NCBI GenBank assembly: GCA_963678095.2
Contig: CAXXXP010000001.1
Span: 496,001-560,000, forward strand
DNA: 64,000 bases
Source: G963678095 sp963678095
Lineage (GTDB): Bacteria > Bacillota > Negativicutes > Selenomonadales > Selenomonadaceae
Reading direction: 5' to 3'
How positions within the stretch are numbered: position 1 is the stretch's first letter; every line of letters starts with the position of its first letter. Shown here piece by piece: positions 41,583 through 50,763 of the stretch. The notes under the pieces were generated by a model. That model made no database searches. It was not told where the DNA came from and was given only the letters and a program-made list of their open reading frames with translations. Made by a program: the position numbers and the translations under genes.

Positions 41583-42290
41583 TTATAGTATGCTGAATAA
41601 ATGTGATCCGTGTTGGCGAAGCCAACGTTTTTGCACGCTGTAGTCAGGTATGTGCTGCCCGACCAGATGCCAAAATGCGGCAGAATGGTTCAGATGGATC
41701 CGGTGCGCGACCTCATGGATGACAAGGTAATCGATAGCTGGCTCTGGCGCCATTACGATGCGCCAGTTGTAATTTATATTGCCCAGAGATGAACAGCTGC
41801 CCCAGCGGGTCTTTTGGTCCTTGATGGATATTTTCTTCACGTTTACATCAAGTCTTCGGCTCCAAATCGCTGTCTTTTGTGATAATGTGGCTAGTGCCTG
41901 CTGCCGGTACCAAGCGAGCAGCAGCGAATGCGTGTCGTCTTGGGGGGCATATTCACACAAATTGACCTTAAGGGTATTGCCGCACAGGCTGACGGCGGGT
42001 TTACAGCGAGAGTGGCTCTTTTGCAGCAACAGGGGCTGTCCTCTAAACGGCAGCGTTGTACCGGAAGCTAAGCCTGGTTTTGCGGCGTTGCTACTGGGCA
42101 AGAGCCGATTTTTTTTCTCCAGCCAGGAAGCTTTTTGACGGACAAAGTTGAAGATCTTTTCCTTTTCGAGCTGCAACGGTGCTTTGATCAACAGTGTTAA
42201 AGGCGCGGTGAGTTCGAGTTGCAGGCTTTTGCGGGGTTGTCGCACCAAGGTATACGTATAGGTGTAAGGGGCAATGGTGATTGTATTCAT
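41583..42290 (-). CDS. YgjP-like (DUF45) metal-dependent hydrolase
   Basis: A 235-residue protein with a zincin motif HEVAHRIHLNHS near the C terminus and the family context 'KTRWGSCSSLGNINYNWRIVMAP'. Members are predicted metallopeptidases with unknown targets. The N-terminal half is a basic 'PRKSLQLEL' strand region. The ATG at 42290 with AAAGGA seven bases upstream is preferred to an in-frame GTG at 42317. It precedes the SIMPL gene by 29 bp and may share its transcript. Confidence 0.88.
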   Translation of the reverse strand: MNTITIAPYTYTYTLVRQPRKSLQLELTAPLTLLIKAPLQLEKEKIFNFVRQKASWLEKKNRLLPSSNAAKPGLASGTTLPFRGQPLLLQKSHSRCKPAVSLCGNTLKVNLCEYAPQDDTHSLLLAWYRQQALATLSQKTAIWSRRLDVNVKKISIKDQKTRWGSCSSLGNINYNWRIVMAPEPAIDYLVIHEVAHRIHLNHSAAFWHLVGQHIPDYSVQKRWLRQHGSHLFSIL

Positions 42291-42460
42291 AGAGATGTCC
42301 TTTGCCAGTGTATTCACCTTGTATGATAGCTTTATCAGGGGAAAAAATCAAGTGCTGTATTTGTGTAATCTTCCTTTCATAGCCTTATAAAATATGGTAA
42401 AATGAAAACTGACCAGCAAATAAGAATTTATATATTTTGGGATAAAAGGGGAGATTCATT

Positions 42461-42808
42461 ATGATGTCATTAAATTTCCAAGCACCAAAACACGAAAAAC
42501 TGCTAGTTACCCGTCAGAAAAACTGTACCGTCAGACTGGGGGATGTCAGTGAACATTATCCGGAAAGTTCTGTTGTATGGATAACCACTGGAAAAAAATA
42601 TGAACCAAAACAGCGGCTATATACAGCTTTTATTGATAAAACACAGGTTAAGACGATGGCGGAACTTACCTCGTCTGACTTAGGTCATCAAAATCCCGAA
42701 ATCAATTCGCGCGAGGCGCTGATTGAAGACTTTGAACGGATTTACAAAAAGCGCATTACCATGGATGATACAGTCACCGTAATCTATTTTTCGGAAGTTA
42801 CAGAATAA
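42461..42808 (+). CDS. Small ASCH-like domain protein
   Basis: A 115-residue protein. 'RQKNCTVRLGD' at the N terminus, 'YTAFIDKTQVKTMAELTSSDL' in the middle and 'VTVIYFSEV' at the end match the ASCH fold (PUA-like, RNA-binding). The role is unknown. A GGGGAG site lies ten bases before the first ATG; a second ATG follows directly. Confidence 0.65.
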   Translation: MMSLNFQAPKHEKLLVTRQKNCTVRLGDVSEHYPESSVVWITTGKKYEPKQRLYTAFIDKTQVKTMAELTSSDLGHQNPEINSREALIEDFERIYKKRITMDDTVTVIYFSEVTE

Positions 42809-42869
42809 GTGCGGCATTAACTGCAATCTGTGCCGGAAAAAGAGGTTTTAAAGATTGTTAGAAATTCTC

Positions 42870-42898
42870 TTGACAATATAGCTGGAGGATGTTAACAT
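42870..42898 (+). promoter_or_regulatory. Promoter of the tRNA-Leu pair
   Basis: Consensus TTGACA (42870-42875), 17 bp with TGT just before TAACAT (42893-42898). Confidence 0.75.
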
Positions 42899-42951
42899 AT
42901 TATCTGTTCGGTAACGCACCTGCCAGTGCATCGAACAGCAGAATGGAATAT

Positions 42952-43038
42952 GCCGAAGTGGCGGAATTGGCAGACGCACTTGACTCAAAATCAAGCGTTT
43001 ACCCAAACGTGCCGGTTCGAGTCCGGCCTTCGGCACCA
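42952..43038 (+). tRNA. tRNA-Leu (anticodon CAA), copy 1
   Basis: An 87-nt class II tRNA with acceptor GCCGAAG/CTTCGGC, anticodon loop CTCAAAA (anticodon CAA), long variable arm and encoded CCA. Confidence 0.97.
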
Positions 43039-43062
43039 TATTTTATTTCTGCATTGTACAGT

Positions 43063-43149
43063 GCCGAAGTGGCGGAATTGGCAGACGCACTTGACTCAAA
43101 ATCAAGCGTTTACCCAAACGTGCCGGTTCGAGTCCGGCCTTCGGCACCA
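43063..43149 (+). tRNA. tRNA-Leu (anticodon CAA), copy 2
   Basis: Identical to copy 1 over all 87 nt, 24 nt downstream, also with encoded CCA. Confidence 0.97.
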
Positions 43150-43160
43150 GTGAATTTGTT

Positions 43161-43188
43161 AGCCTCCGCAATTGCGGGGGCTTTTTTA
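43161..43188 (+). terminator. Terminator of the tRNA-Leu operon
   Basis: AGCCTCCGC (43161-43169) pairs with GCGGGGGCT (43174-43182), followed by T6. Confidence 0.9.
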
Positions 43189-43260
43189 TGCGGGCAGATA
43201 CTTGGTAAAAGACGGTAAAAATAGTAAAGGAAAGCGAATTTTATCGCAGAAAGAGGTTAA

Positions 43261-44247
43261 ATGAACATGAAATATTTTCTGCTTGCTTTATATTTTATGT
43301 TTCTGCTGATGACGCCAGTGGGGGCAGCACCTGAGGAAAGTGCCAATGATAAGAAAATCGTCATTAATATCCCCAGCCGTTCGCTGGCCCTTTATGCTGG
43401 CGAGGAAAAGATCTTGCTTTTTCCGGTTGGCATTGGGCAGCCGGACCATAAAACGCCAGTAGGGAAGTATACGATTCTTTACAAAGAAAAAAATCCCGTC
43501 TGGATAAAACCGGAAAAACCGGAAGAGAAAATTGACTCGGGGCCAGATAACCCGCTGGGGTATCGCTGGATGCAGCTACAGGATCTGTATGGCATCCATG
43601 GCACCAATAAGCCGGAATCCATCGGTAGTTATGTTTCCAAAGGCTGTATCCGAATGAAGGAGTCTGATGTTGAGCTTCTCTATGATCTTGTTCCGGTAGG
43701 GACTCCGGTTGAGATTACCTATAATCGAATTGTTATAGAAAAGAGTCCGGAAAAAATTCTTACCTATTATATTTATCCGGATGGGTACAATTGCCAGCCG
43801 CTGGACCTGAAACTGGTCAAGCAAGCGCTGGCAGCTTACGGAGCTGAGCCGTTTGTCAGTGATGAAAGCATTGCGGCCAAACTGCAGGCGGCTGACGGGC
43901 AGCCGACTTATATTGGGAAAATTGTGCATTTGATGGTAGATGGTTCCGCGCTCGAGGATCCCGGGATGGTGGCCGACGGCATGATATATCTCCCGGCGAA
44001 AGCGGTGGCGCAGCAGGCCGGGATGCCGCTGAACTGGGATGAAGCCAGTGGTATACTTACCAGTGCTGGTGGCAAAGTTCATGGATATATGAAAAAAGGG
44101 GTACCGTATTTCAGCGCCATGGATGCGGAACGATTATTTGGCCTGCAGCGAGACTGGGAAAATCCAGAACTGTTAAATCTGGTTCGTCCGCCGGTAGAAA
44201 ACAAGACCGTTTCTGGGCGGACAGCTGCGCCCCGGGCTGCCGGATAA
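43261..44247 (+). CDS. L,D-transpeptidase (YkuD) with C-terminal copper-amine-oxidase-N-like domain
   Basis: A secreted cell-wall cross-linking enzyme of 328 residues. Residues 1-22 are a signal peptide (ending VGAA). The YkuD domain covers about 33-155 with His113 (GIHGTN) and the catalytic Cys129 in SKGCIRM. The C-terminal part (about 220-310) resembles the copper amine oxidase N-terminal-like surface domain ('MVDGSALEDPGMVADGMIYLP'-type, here around 'DGMIYLPAKAVAQQ'). ATG at 43261 after AAAGAGGTTA. Confidence 0.9.
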   Translation: MNMKYFLLALYFMFLLMTPVGAAPEESANDKKIVINIPSRSLALYAGEEKILLFPVGIGQPDHKTPVGKYTILYKEKNPVWIKPEKPEEKIDSGPDNPLGYRWMQLQDLYGIHGTNKPESIGSYVSKGCIRMKESDVELLYDLVPVGTPVEITYNRIVIEKSPEKILTYYIYPDGYNCQPLDLKLVKQALAAYGAEPFVSDESIAAKLQAADGQPTYIGKIVHLMVDGSALEDPGMVADGMIYLPAKAVAQQAGMPLNWDEASGILTSAGGKVHGYMKKGVPYFSAMDAERLFGLQRDWENPELLNLVRPPVENKTVSGRTAAPRAAG

Positions 44248-44293
44248 ATATTTTTTAGCCGAAACAATGAAAACATACTGTGAATGGACTGCT

Positions 44294-44328
44294 AAAAGCA
44301 ATCCGTCTCTGGGCGGATTGCTTTTTCT
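44294..44328 (+). terminator. Terminator after the L,D-transpeptidase gene
   Basis: AAAAGCAATCCG (44294-44305) pairs with CGGATTGCTTTT (44314-44325), continuing into a T-rich run. Confidence 0.85.
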
Positions 44329-44396
44329 TTGTTTGTTTTTATGTTAAAATAGGGGTTCAGAGAAGGTTCGTTGATAAAGAAACAGGAGTTGATTTT

Positions 44397-47006
44397 TTGC
44401 AGAAGCGATTTATTATAATTGATGGCAGCAGTCTGCTGCACCGGGCGTTTTATGCATTGCCGTTACTGACGACGGCTAGTGGACAATATACAAATGCGAT
44501 TTATGGTTTTACGACGATGCTGACCAAACTGATTGGGGAGTGGCAGCCGGATCTGTTAGTGATTGCGTTTGATAAGGCCAAAAAGACATTTCGCAATGAG
44601 CTTTTTGTCGATTATAAGGCCAAACGTCAAAAGACCCCGATCGAGCTTTCCTCGCAGATGCCGTTAATTCGTGAACTGGCAGAGGCGTTTGGCATTGCGT
44701 TTGTTGAACGCGAAGGCTATGAAGCCGATGATATCATCGGCACTTTGGCAACAAAAGCGGCCGCGAAGGGCCATGAGGCTATTGTCGTTACCGGGGATAA
44801 GGATGCTTTACAGTTGATTGGCCCCAATCTCCAGGTGATGCTGACGAAAAAAGGGATTTCAGAGATGCAGGTTTTTGATGAGGCGGCCTTTAAAGAAGCG
44901 TACGGGCTTGCCCCTATTGATCTGATTGATTTGAAAGGTCTGATGGGAGATAGTTCGGATAATATTCCGGGAGTGCCGGGCGTGGGGGAAAAAACAGCGA
45001 CGAAGCTGCTGCTCGAATATGGCAGTGTGGAAAATGTTCTGGAAAATATTGATGCTGTTTCTGGTAAAAAACTAAAAGAAAATCTGACAAATAACAAAGA
45101 ACTGGCCTTATTGTCAAAAAAACTCGCGACGATTATTCGTGATATGCCGCTTGATTTTTCGGAGGCTGAATATGTGATTTCGCCGCAAAAATTGAAGCTG
45201 CAGGAGTTTTGCCAGCGCTGCGAATTTAAAAATATTTTCCCCAAAATTGAACAGTTGTTTCCTGAAACCGACGGGCTAGGCTTTGGTGCGGTTGTTGAAC
45301 AGCTGATGCCGGATTACCGGATACTAGCGGATGCGGAGGAGGTTGCAGCCGTAGCCGACGCAGTAAAAAAAGAGCAGAAACTAGTATTTTGCTGCCTGTC
45401 GCGGGGGCGCGTTCCCCAGCAGCAGATCGATGGGATGGCGATAAGCCTTAAAGATGAGCTTGTCTTTTTGCCGGGACATTTATGCAACGATACCATTATC
45501 GCGCTCTTTGCCGATTCTTCGATTGTTAAAAGCACACATGATTTAAAACCGCTCTATCACATGCTGCCCCAAATTGAAGGAGCGCTGTTTGATACAATGC
45601 TCGCGGCGTATCTTTTGGAGCCGGCGGCCAGTGAATATCAACTGGAAGATCTTATCGGGAAATATCTGGAAGTCTATGAACAAGTGCCCGATTTTGCGAA
45701 TGTACCGGAGCAGGCTTTGTGGCGGGCGGACTGTGTGCGCCGCCTTGAAGAAAAACTGCATAGTCAGCTGGTAGAGCAGGGGCTGATGCAACTCTATACC
45801 GAGGTGGAATTACCGCTGTTGTCGGTTTTGGCTGAAATGGAACAAGTCGGGATATATGTTAATCAGGCCCATCTTGAAAAAATGGCGGCGGAAATTTCCG
45901 GCCATATTGCGGTGCTATTAAATGAAATTTATGTTTTGGCCGGGAAAGAATTTAATGTAAATTCACCGAAACAACTCGGAGAAATCCTGTTTGAGCGGCT
46001 CGAATTGCCGGCAGTAAAAAAGACGAAGACGGGGTATTCGACGAATGCGGAAGTTCTTGATGAGCTACATGATCAGCATCCGATTATTCCCAAGGTTTTG
46101 GAATACAGGCTGTGGACAAAGCTGAAATCCACGTATCTTGACGGGATGGAGGTACTGATAGCGCCGCAGACCAGCCGCATTCATACGACCTTTAACCAGA
46201 TGGTTACGGCAACCGGCCGGCTCAGCAGCTCTGAACCAAATCTGCAGAATATCCCGGTGCGGACGGCTGAAGGCCGTAAAATCCGGGAATTGTTTGAACC
46301 GGGACCAGGGTACGATTATCTGCTGTCGGCGGATTATTCGCAGATTGAGCTGCGCGTACTGGCTCATATGTCAGAGGATAAAAGCTTTCTTGAAGCCTTT
46401 AATGAAAATCAGGACATTCATGCCAGGACTGCGGCTGAGGTATTTGATGTGCCGATGGATCTTGTTACACCGGAACTTCGTCGCAAGGCCAAGGCCGTTA
46501 ACTTTGGCATTGTCTACGGGATTAGTGATTACGGGTTGTCGCGCGATCTTCATATTCCGCGCAAGGAAGCGGCACAATACATTGAAAGCTATTTTGCCAA
46601 ATGCTCTGGCGTAAAGCGCTTTATTGATCAGGTTGTTGAAGCAGCGCATAAAGATGGTTTTGTGACCACGATCTTTGGGCGCAAACGCTATCTGCCAGCG
46701 ATTAACAGTTCGAACTATAATCAGCGGACACTCGCGGAACGAATGGCGATGAACACGCCGATCCAGGGTACGGCCGCTGATATCATAAAAATGGCAATGA
46801 TTGAAGTGCAGCGGGAACTCAGATGCCAGCAGCTGAAAAGCCGCTTGTTGCTGCAGGTCCACGATGAGCTTGTGCTGGAAGTCGTGGCCAATGAAATCGA
46901 TGCTGTTTCGGTCTTATTGCAAAATGCCATGCAAAATGTTGTCAAGCTGGCAGTGCCTTTGACAATTGATATTAATATTGGAAAAAATTGGGCACAAGCA
47001 AAGTAA
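44397..47006 (+). CDS. polA: DNA polymerase I
   Basis: Repair and Okazaki-fragment polymerase, 869 residues. The N-terminal 5'-3' exonuclease has 'FIIIDGSSLLHRAFYALP', 'EREGYEADDIIGTLA' and 'KGLMGDSSDNIPGVPGVGEKTA'. The polymerase has 'SADYSQIELRVLAHMSED', 'RRKAKAVNFGIVYG' and 'VHDELVLEV'. The middle domain starts FCCLSRGRVP where proofreading enzymes have a DxE motif, so the 3'-5' exonuclease is probably inactive. TTG at 44397 is chosen (AGGAG eight bases upstream); earlier in-frame ATG would run through the preceding terminator. Confidence 0.96.
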   Translation: MQKRFIIIDGSSLLHRAFYALPLLTTASGQYTNAIYGFTTMLTKLIGEWQPDLLVIAFDKAKKTFRNELFVDYKAKRQKTPIELSSQMPLIRELAEAFGIAFVEREGYEADDIIGTLATKAAAKGHEAIVVTGDKDALQLIGPNLQVMLTKKGISEMQVFDEAAFKEAYGLAPIDLIDLKGLMGDSSDNIPGVPGVGEKTATKLLLEYGSVENVLENIDAVSGKKLKENLTNNKELALLSKKLATIIRDMPLDFSEAEYVISPQKLKLQEFCQRCEFKNIFPKIEQLFPETDGLGFGAVVEQLMPDYRILADAEEVAAVADAVKKEQKLVFCCLSRGRVPQQQIDGMAISLKDELVFLPGHLCNDTIIALFADSSIVKSTHDLKPLYHMLPQIEGALFDTMLAAYLLEPAASEYQLEDLIGKYLEVYEQVPDFANVPEQALWRADCVRRLEEKLHSQLVEQGLMQLYTEVELPLLSVLAEMEQVGIYVNQAHLEKMAAEISGHIAVLLNEIYVLAGKEFNVNSPKQLGEILFERLELPAVKKTKTGYSTNAEVLDELHDQHPIIPKVLEYRLWTKLKSTYLDGMEVLIAPQTSRIHTTFNQMVTATGRLSSSEPNLQNIPVRTAEGRKIRELFEPGPGYDYLLSADYSQIELRVLAHMSEDKSFLEAFNENQDIHARTAAEVFDVPMDLVTPELRRKAKAVNFGIVYGISDYGLSRDLHIPRKEAAQYIESYFAKCSGVKRFIDQVVEAAHKDGFVTTIFGRKRYLPAINSSNYNQRTLAERMAMNTPIQGTAADIIKMAMIEVQRELRCQQLKSRLLLQVHDELVLEVVANEIDAVSVLLQNAMQNVVKLAVPLTIDINIGKNWAQAK

Positions 47007-47034
47007 GTGCAGGATTGTAAATGGGGGAAAAGAA

Positions 47035-47871
47035 ATGCCGGAAATGCCAGAAGTTGAAATTATCAGGCGCGGATTGGCGGGAAAACTTGTCGATTGCCAA
47101 ATTATTGATGCCGATATTCTGCTGCCGCGGCTGATAAAGTGGCCGGGAATTGATGATTTTTCGGCAAGTGTTGTCGGTCGTACAATAAAACAGGTCAACC
47201 GGCAGGGGAAATACCTGCTGTTTGTGCTCGATAATGGGAATAACTTAGTTTTTCATCTGCGGATGACGGGCCGCCTTTGCTGGGTTGCAGCAGGGGCCGA
47301 GCAGGATGCGTACCGTCGCATTGTCTTTGCCCTTGACAGTGGGGATAGCCTGGTTTATGCGGATACACGAACCCTAGGCACGGTTTATGTGCTGCCCCAA
47401 GAGGATCTGTGGCGTATTTCCGGGCTGGCGTCACTGGGGCCGGAGCCGCTCTCGGCAGCGTTTACCGCGGAGTACTTGAGCCTTATTTTGGCGAAAAAAC
47501 GGACGAAAATAAAATCATTTTTGCTCAACCAAAAATACATCGGTGGGCTCGGCAATATTTACGCCGATGAGGCGCTGGCCGTGGCGGGAATTCATCCGCT
47601 GCGCCCGGCCGAAACACTGCTGCCAGAAGAGGTGAGACGCCTGCATGCTGCCGTAAACCAGGTGATTGCTGAAGGCATTGCCGATGGTGGTACGACATTT
47701 CGTGATTATCGCAATGGTGAGGGCAAGGCTGGGCATCATCAGGAGCGGCTGCTGGTTTATGGGCGGGATAGAAAGCCCTGCCAGCACTGCGGCAATGTGA
47801 TTGAAAAAATTGAAGTCGGTGGGCGCGGGACACATTTTTGTCCGCATTGTCAGGTTTTGGAGGGGAAATAG
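47035..47871 (+). CDS. mutM: Formamidopyrimidine-DNA glycosylase
   Basis: Removes 8-oxoguanine and formamidopyrimidines. The 278-residue protein begins MPEMPEVEII, giving the essential N-terminal Pro after Met removal and the catalytic Glu; 'LLNQKYIGGLGNIYADEAL' is the helix-two-turn-helix and CQHC...CPHC is the C-terminal zinc finger. ATG at 47035 behind GGGGGAAAA is required for the catalytic proline. It follows polA by 28 bp and precedes coaE by 2 bp. Confidence 0.96.
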   Translation: MPEMPEVEIIRRGLAGKLVDCQIIDADILLPRLIKWPGIDDFSASVVGRTIKQVNRQGKYLLFVLDNGNNLVFHLRMTGRLCWVAAGAEQDAYRRIVFALDSGDSLVYADTRTLGTVYVLPQEDLWRISGLASLGPEPLSAAFTAEYLSLILAKKRTKIKSFLLNQKYIGGLGNIYADEALAVAGIHPLRPAETLLPEEVRRLHAAVNQVIAEGIADGGTTFRDYRNGEGKAGHHQERLLVYGRDRKPCQHCGNVIEKIEVGGRGTHFCPHCQVLEGK

Positions 47872-47873
47872 TC

Positions 47874-48482
47874 ATGTATTTGATCGGATTAACCGGTGGG
47901 ATTGCCAGCGGAAAAAGCACTGTCAGTAAACTACTGGCAGAACTGGGCGCATTTATTATTGACGCCGATGCGATTGCCCGGTCGTTGGCTGAGCCCAAGG
48001 CTCCGCTTTGGGAAAAATTTGTCGAGCATTTCGGTCGCAGCATCGTTCAGCCTGACGGAACCCTTAATCGTCGCCGGATTGGGGAAATGGTTTTTTCCAA
48101 CCAGCAGGAACGAAGGTGGATTGACGAAACGGCCCATCCGCTGATCCGCAGTGAAATCTGGCGGCGAATTGACGCGTGCCGTAAGGCAGCGGTGCCGATT
48201 GTGGTGCTTGATATTCCGTTGCTCTATGAGGTGAGCTGGAATGATTTTACCGATGAGGACTGGGTTGTCTATGTTGATGCTGCCACGCAGCTGCGCCGAT
48301 TGATGGAGCGCGATCAGCTGCCGGAAGACTCGGCCCGCCGAAGAATTGAAGCGCAGATGGATTTAGCGGAAAAAGCGAAACGAGCGGATCTGGTGATTGA
48401 CAACAGCAAAGATGAGCTGACGACGCGCCGCCAGGTCGAGCAGTATTGGCAGGCGCTTGAAAGCAGGGTGCATCATGGCTGA
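47874..48482 (+). CDS. coaE: Dephospho-CoA kinase
   Basis: Last step of coenzyme A synthesis. The 202-residue protein has the P-loop GLTGGIASGKST (5-16), 'DADAIARSL' and the lid 'ERDQLPEDSARRRIEAQ'. ATG at 47874 with GGAGGGG upstream. The polA-mutM-coaE order is common in Firmicutes. The next gene overlaps its stop by 8 bp. Confidence 0.96.
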   Translation: MYLIGLTGGIASGKSTVSKLLAELGAFIIDADAIARSLAEPKAPLWEKFVEHFGRSIVQPDGTLNRRRIGEMVFSNQQERRWIDETAHPLIRSEIWRRIDACRKAAVPIVVLDIPLLYEVSWNDFTDEDWVVYVDAATQLRRLMERDQLPEDSARRRIEAQMDLAEKAKRADLVIDNSKDELTTRRQVEQYWQALESRVHHG

Positions 48483-49095
48483 AGCTTTTCATCTGCGTCT
48501 TGAGGAGCGCCGCGAAAAAATAAAACGCCGCAATCGAAACTGGGTAATTGCCACCTGTCTGCTTTTTTGTCTGGTCGGAGCCGCTTTTGCTGCACAGTCG
48601 GAGCGGTTTCAAAAAAAATATATATATCCATATCCGCATCAGGAGCTGGTCGCACAATATGCGGCCCAGTATCGGGTGGAAAGCTCATTGGTAGCCGGGG
48701 TTATTATGAGTGAGAGCAAGTTTCAAGATGAGGTCCATTCGGACCGGGGGGCTGTTGGCTTGATGCAGCTGATGCCGACGACGGCTGCATGGGTAGCCGA
48801 GCAGATTGAATACACGGATTACAGTATGGAAAAACTGCATGAACCAGCGACCAATATTCGCTTTGGAACCTGGTATTTGTCTTCGCTGCAGAAAGAATTT
48901 TACGGCAATGAGGTATTGATGCTGGCTGCTTATAATGCCGGCCGCGGAACGGTGCATTCCTGGATGGAGGAACGCGGCTGGGACATGAATTTTACGGATG
49001 TCAACCAAATTCCTTATGAAGAGACCAGGCTTTATATCGGCCGTGTCTTAAAAAACCGGGAAAAGTATCGCGATCTTTATGAACGGAATTACTAA
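48475..49095 (+). CDS. Membrane-anchored lytic transglycosylase (SLT domain)
   Basis: Cleaves peptidoglycan glycan strands. The 206-residue protein has an N-terminal membrane anchor (about 24-41, after a basic stretch) and a Slt70-like domain: catalytic Glu in 'IMSESKFQDEVHSDRGAVGLMQ', 'MPTTAAWVA', 'NIRFGTWYLSSL' and 'ALLAAYNAGRG'-like motif (MLAAYNAGRG). The ATG at 48475 overlaps the coaE end by 8 bp, indicating coupled translation. Confidence 0.93.
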   Translation: MAEAFHLRLEERREKIKRRNRNWVIATCLLFCLVGAAFAAQSERFQKKYIYPYPHQELVAQYAAQYRVESSLVAGVIMSESKFQDEVHSDRGAVGLMQLMPTTAAWVAEQIEYTDYSMEKLHEPATNIRFGTWYLSSLQKEFYGNEVLMLAAYNAGRGTVHSWMEERGWDMNFTDVNQIPYEETRLYIGRVLKNREKYRDLYERNY

Positions 49096-49126
49096 ATCGT
49101 TTTATCTTATCAATGATTCAGTTAAG

Positions 49127-49166
49127 AGCGGCGGTTATCTTATATAGGTAGCCGCTATTCTTTTTA
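49127..49166 (+). terminator. Probable terminator of the polA operon
   Basis: AGCGGC (49127-49132) pairs with GCCGCT (49151-49156) around an 18-nt loop, followed by ATTCTTTTT. The stem is short. Confidence 0.55.
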
Positions 49167-49274
49167 TCATGTCGAAAGCAGAGCACGCATAAACGGTTTT
49201 TTAGCCGCTGCTACTGGAAAAAAAGTTTAAAATAAATAGAAAGCACATTTAAGCTAATAAAGGAGATTGAGTAA

Positions 49275-50465
49275 ATGGAAACATGTAGACCTTTGCTTGA
49301 AATTGCGACGAGAATTGAAAAACTGCAGGAGGCTCTTGTCTCGGCGCAGCTCGATGGAACGCTGTTGCTGTTAAATACAGATCTGTTTTATTTTACAGGA
49401 ACGGTACAAAGCTCGTTTTTATTTGTTCCGGCGGCAGGCGAGCCTGTCTTAATGGTTAAGCGTGGGCTGGAGCGGTCCCGGGCAGAAGGCGGCATTAAAC
49501 ATATTGTGCCGATCAGAAGCCCGCGGGATATTCCGGCTGTTTTACAGACTTTCGGGTATACGCTTATCGAGCGACTGGGACTGGAACTTGATGTATTGCC
49601 GGTAAATTTATACGGATTTTATCAGAAAATATTTGCAGGAACAGACTTTGTGGATATCTCGCCGGCTGTCAAAGCGATTCGTTCCATAAAATCCCCCTAT
49701 GAAATAGAACTTTTGCGGGGAGCCATGAAGGTTATGGCCGAGGCTTTTGCCAAAGTGCCGTCGCTGTTAAAAGAAAATATGAGCGAAATAGAACTGGCGG
49801 CGCTGTTTGAGGCTGAGCTTCGCCAGCGGGGGTATTCGGGTCCGGCGAAAATGAGGACATTTAATCAGGAGTTTTTTTATGGCAATGTCTGCAGCGGCAA
49901 TAGCGGGCTGGATACGAGCTTTTTTGACGGGCCGGTGGGCGGGAGCGGAACAGCGGCAGCAAATCCACAGGGCGCAGGCTGGAAAAAAATACAGCGCGAT
50001 GAACCAGTTTATATCGATTATACTTGTGTATTTGAGGGCTATACCGGAGATCAGACACGAATGTTCTGTATCGGAGATTTATCGCCGCGGCTCAAACAGG
50101 CTTTTCAGGACATGCTCTTTATTCAAAAGGAAGTGCTTTCCAGCATGAAACCAGGGGTTTTGGCTGAGGCACCATATCTTTTGGCCTTGAAGCTGGCCGA
50201 AGAAATGGGCTATAAAGACCATTTCATGGGCTATAAGGAAAATCAGGTGAAGTTTATCGGGCATGGCATTGGCCTGGAGCTTGATGAATGGCCGATTATT
50301 GCTAAAGGCATCAAGCAGCCGCTTTTGCCGGGAATGACCTTTGCCCTGGAACCGAAGCTGGTGTTTGACGAAGGGGCCATCGGCATAGAAAACAGCTTTG
50401 TCATGACCGAAACCGGACCGGAATATCTGCATTACACGCCGGAAGACATCGTTTTTTTGAAGTAA
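49275..50465 (+). CDS. M24 family Xaa-Pro peptidase
   Basis: A 396-residue 'pita-bread' metallopeptidase. The N-terminal creatinase-like domain ('LLLLNTDLFYFTGTVQSSFL') is followed by the catalytic domain with the dimetal ligands in order: Asp in VYIDYT, Asp in TGDQTR, His in FIGHGIGLELDE, Glu in FALEPK and Glu in GIENSF. It likely cleaves Xaa-Pro peptides. A long insertion around 'VGGSGTAAANPQGAG' replaces the usual compact start of the catalytic half. ATG with AAAGGAG upstream. Confidence 0.9.
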   Translation: METCRPLLEIATRIEKLQEALVSAQLDGTLLLLNTDLFYFTGTVQSSFLFVPAAGEPVLMVKRGLERSRAEGGIKHIVPIRSPRDIPAVLQTFGYTLIERLGLELDVLPVNLYGFYQKIFAGTDFVDISPAVKAIRSIKSPYEIELLRGAMKVMAEAFAKVPSLLKENMSEIELAALFEAELRQRGYSGPAKMRTFNQEFFYGNVCSGNSGLDTSFFDGPVGGSGTAAANPQGAGWKKIQRDEPVYIDYTCVFEGYTGDQTRMFCIGDLSPRLKQAFQDMLFIQKEVLSSMKPGVLAEAPYLLALKLAEEMGYKDHFMGYKENQVKFIGHGIGLELDEWPIIAKGIKQPLLPGMTFALEPKLVFDEGAIGIENSFVMTETGPEYLHYTPEDIVFLK

Positions 50466-50513
50466 ACGCCGGTGTTGCTGCCTATAGAAAAATACAATGC
50501 TGATAAAGAGGAT

Positions 50514-50547
50514 GACGGCTGTCTTAGTAGATGGCCGTCTTTTTTTA
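50514..50547 (+). terminator. Terminator after the M24 peptidase gene
   Basis: GACGGC (50514-50519) pairs with GCCGTC (50534-50539), followed by T8. Confidence 0.75.
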
Positions 50548-50589
50548 AGAAAAGCTGCAAGAAAACCTGCAAAATTTCACTGCTTTGAA

Positions 50590-50734
50590 TTGACAGGGAT
50601 AACGCCCTGTGCTATTATAAACAGAAAGAGAATATACCCTTTAAATTGGTCCTGTGAGGCTGAGAAGGAGAGCTTATCGATGATAGTGTGACTATTATTG
50701 CTTTCTTATGCCTGCGCATGAGAGAGCTTTTTTT
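50590..50734 (+). promoter_or_regulatory. PyrR-type attenuator and promoter of the pyr operon
   Basis: Consensus TTGACA (50590-50595), 17 bp ending in TGC, and TATTAT (50613-50618) start the leader. GGTCCTGTGAGGCT (50648-50661), then GAGAAGG, matches the PyrR-binding consensus. The terminator GCTTTCTTATGC (50700-50711) pairs with GCATGAGAGAGC (50716-50727) over 12 bp including two G-U pairs, then T7. UMP-bound PyrR should promote termination before pyrB. pyrR is not in the window. Confidence 0.9.
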
Positions 50735-50763
50735 ATGCCCTTTTTGAAGGTGGTATTTCCTTG

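Noticed and set aside
42952..43149. Direct repeats suggestive of a CRISPR or mobile element
   Set aside because: They are two complete, identical tRNA-Leu genes.
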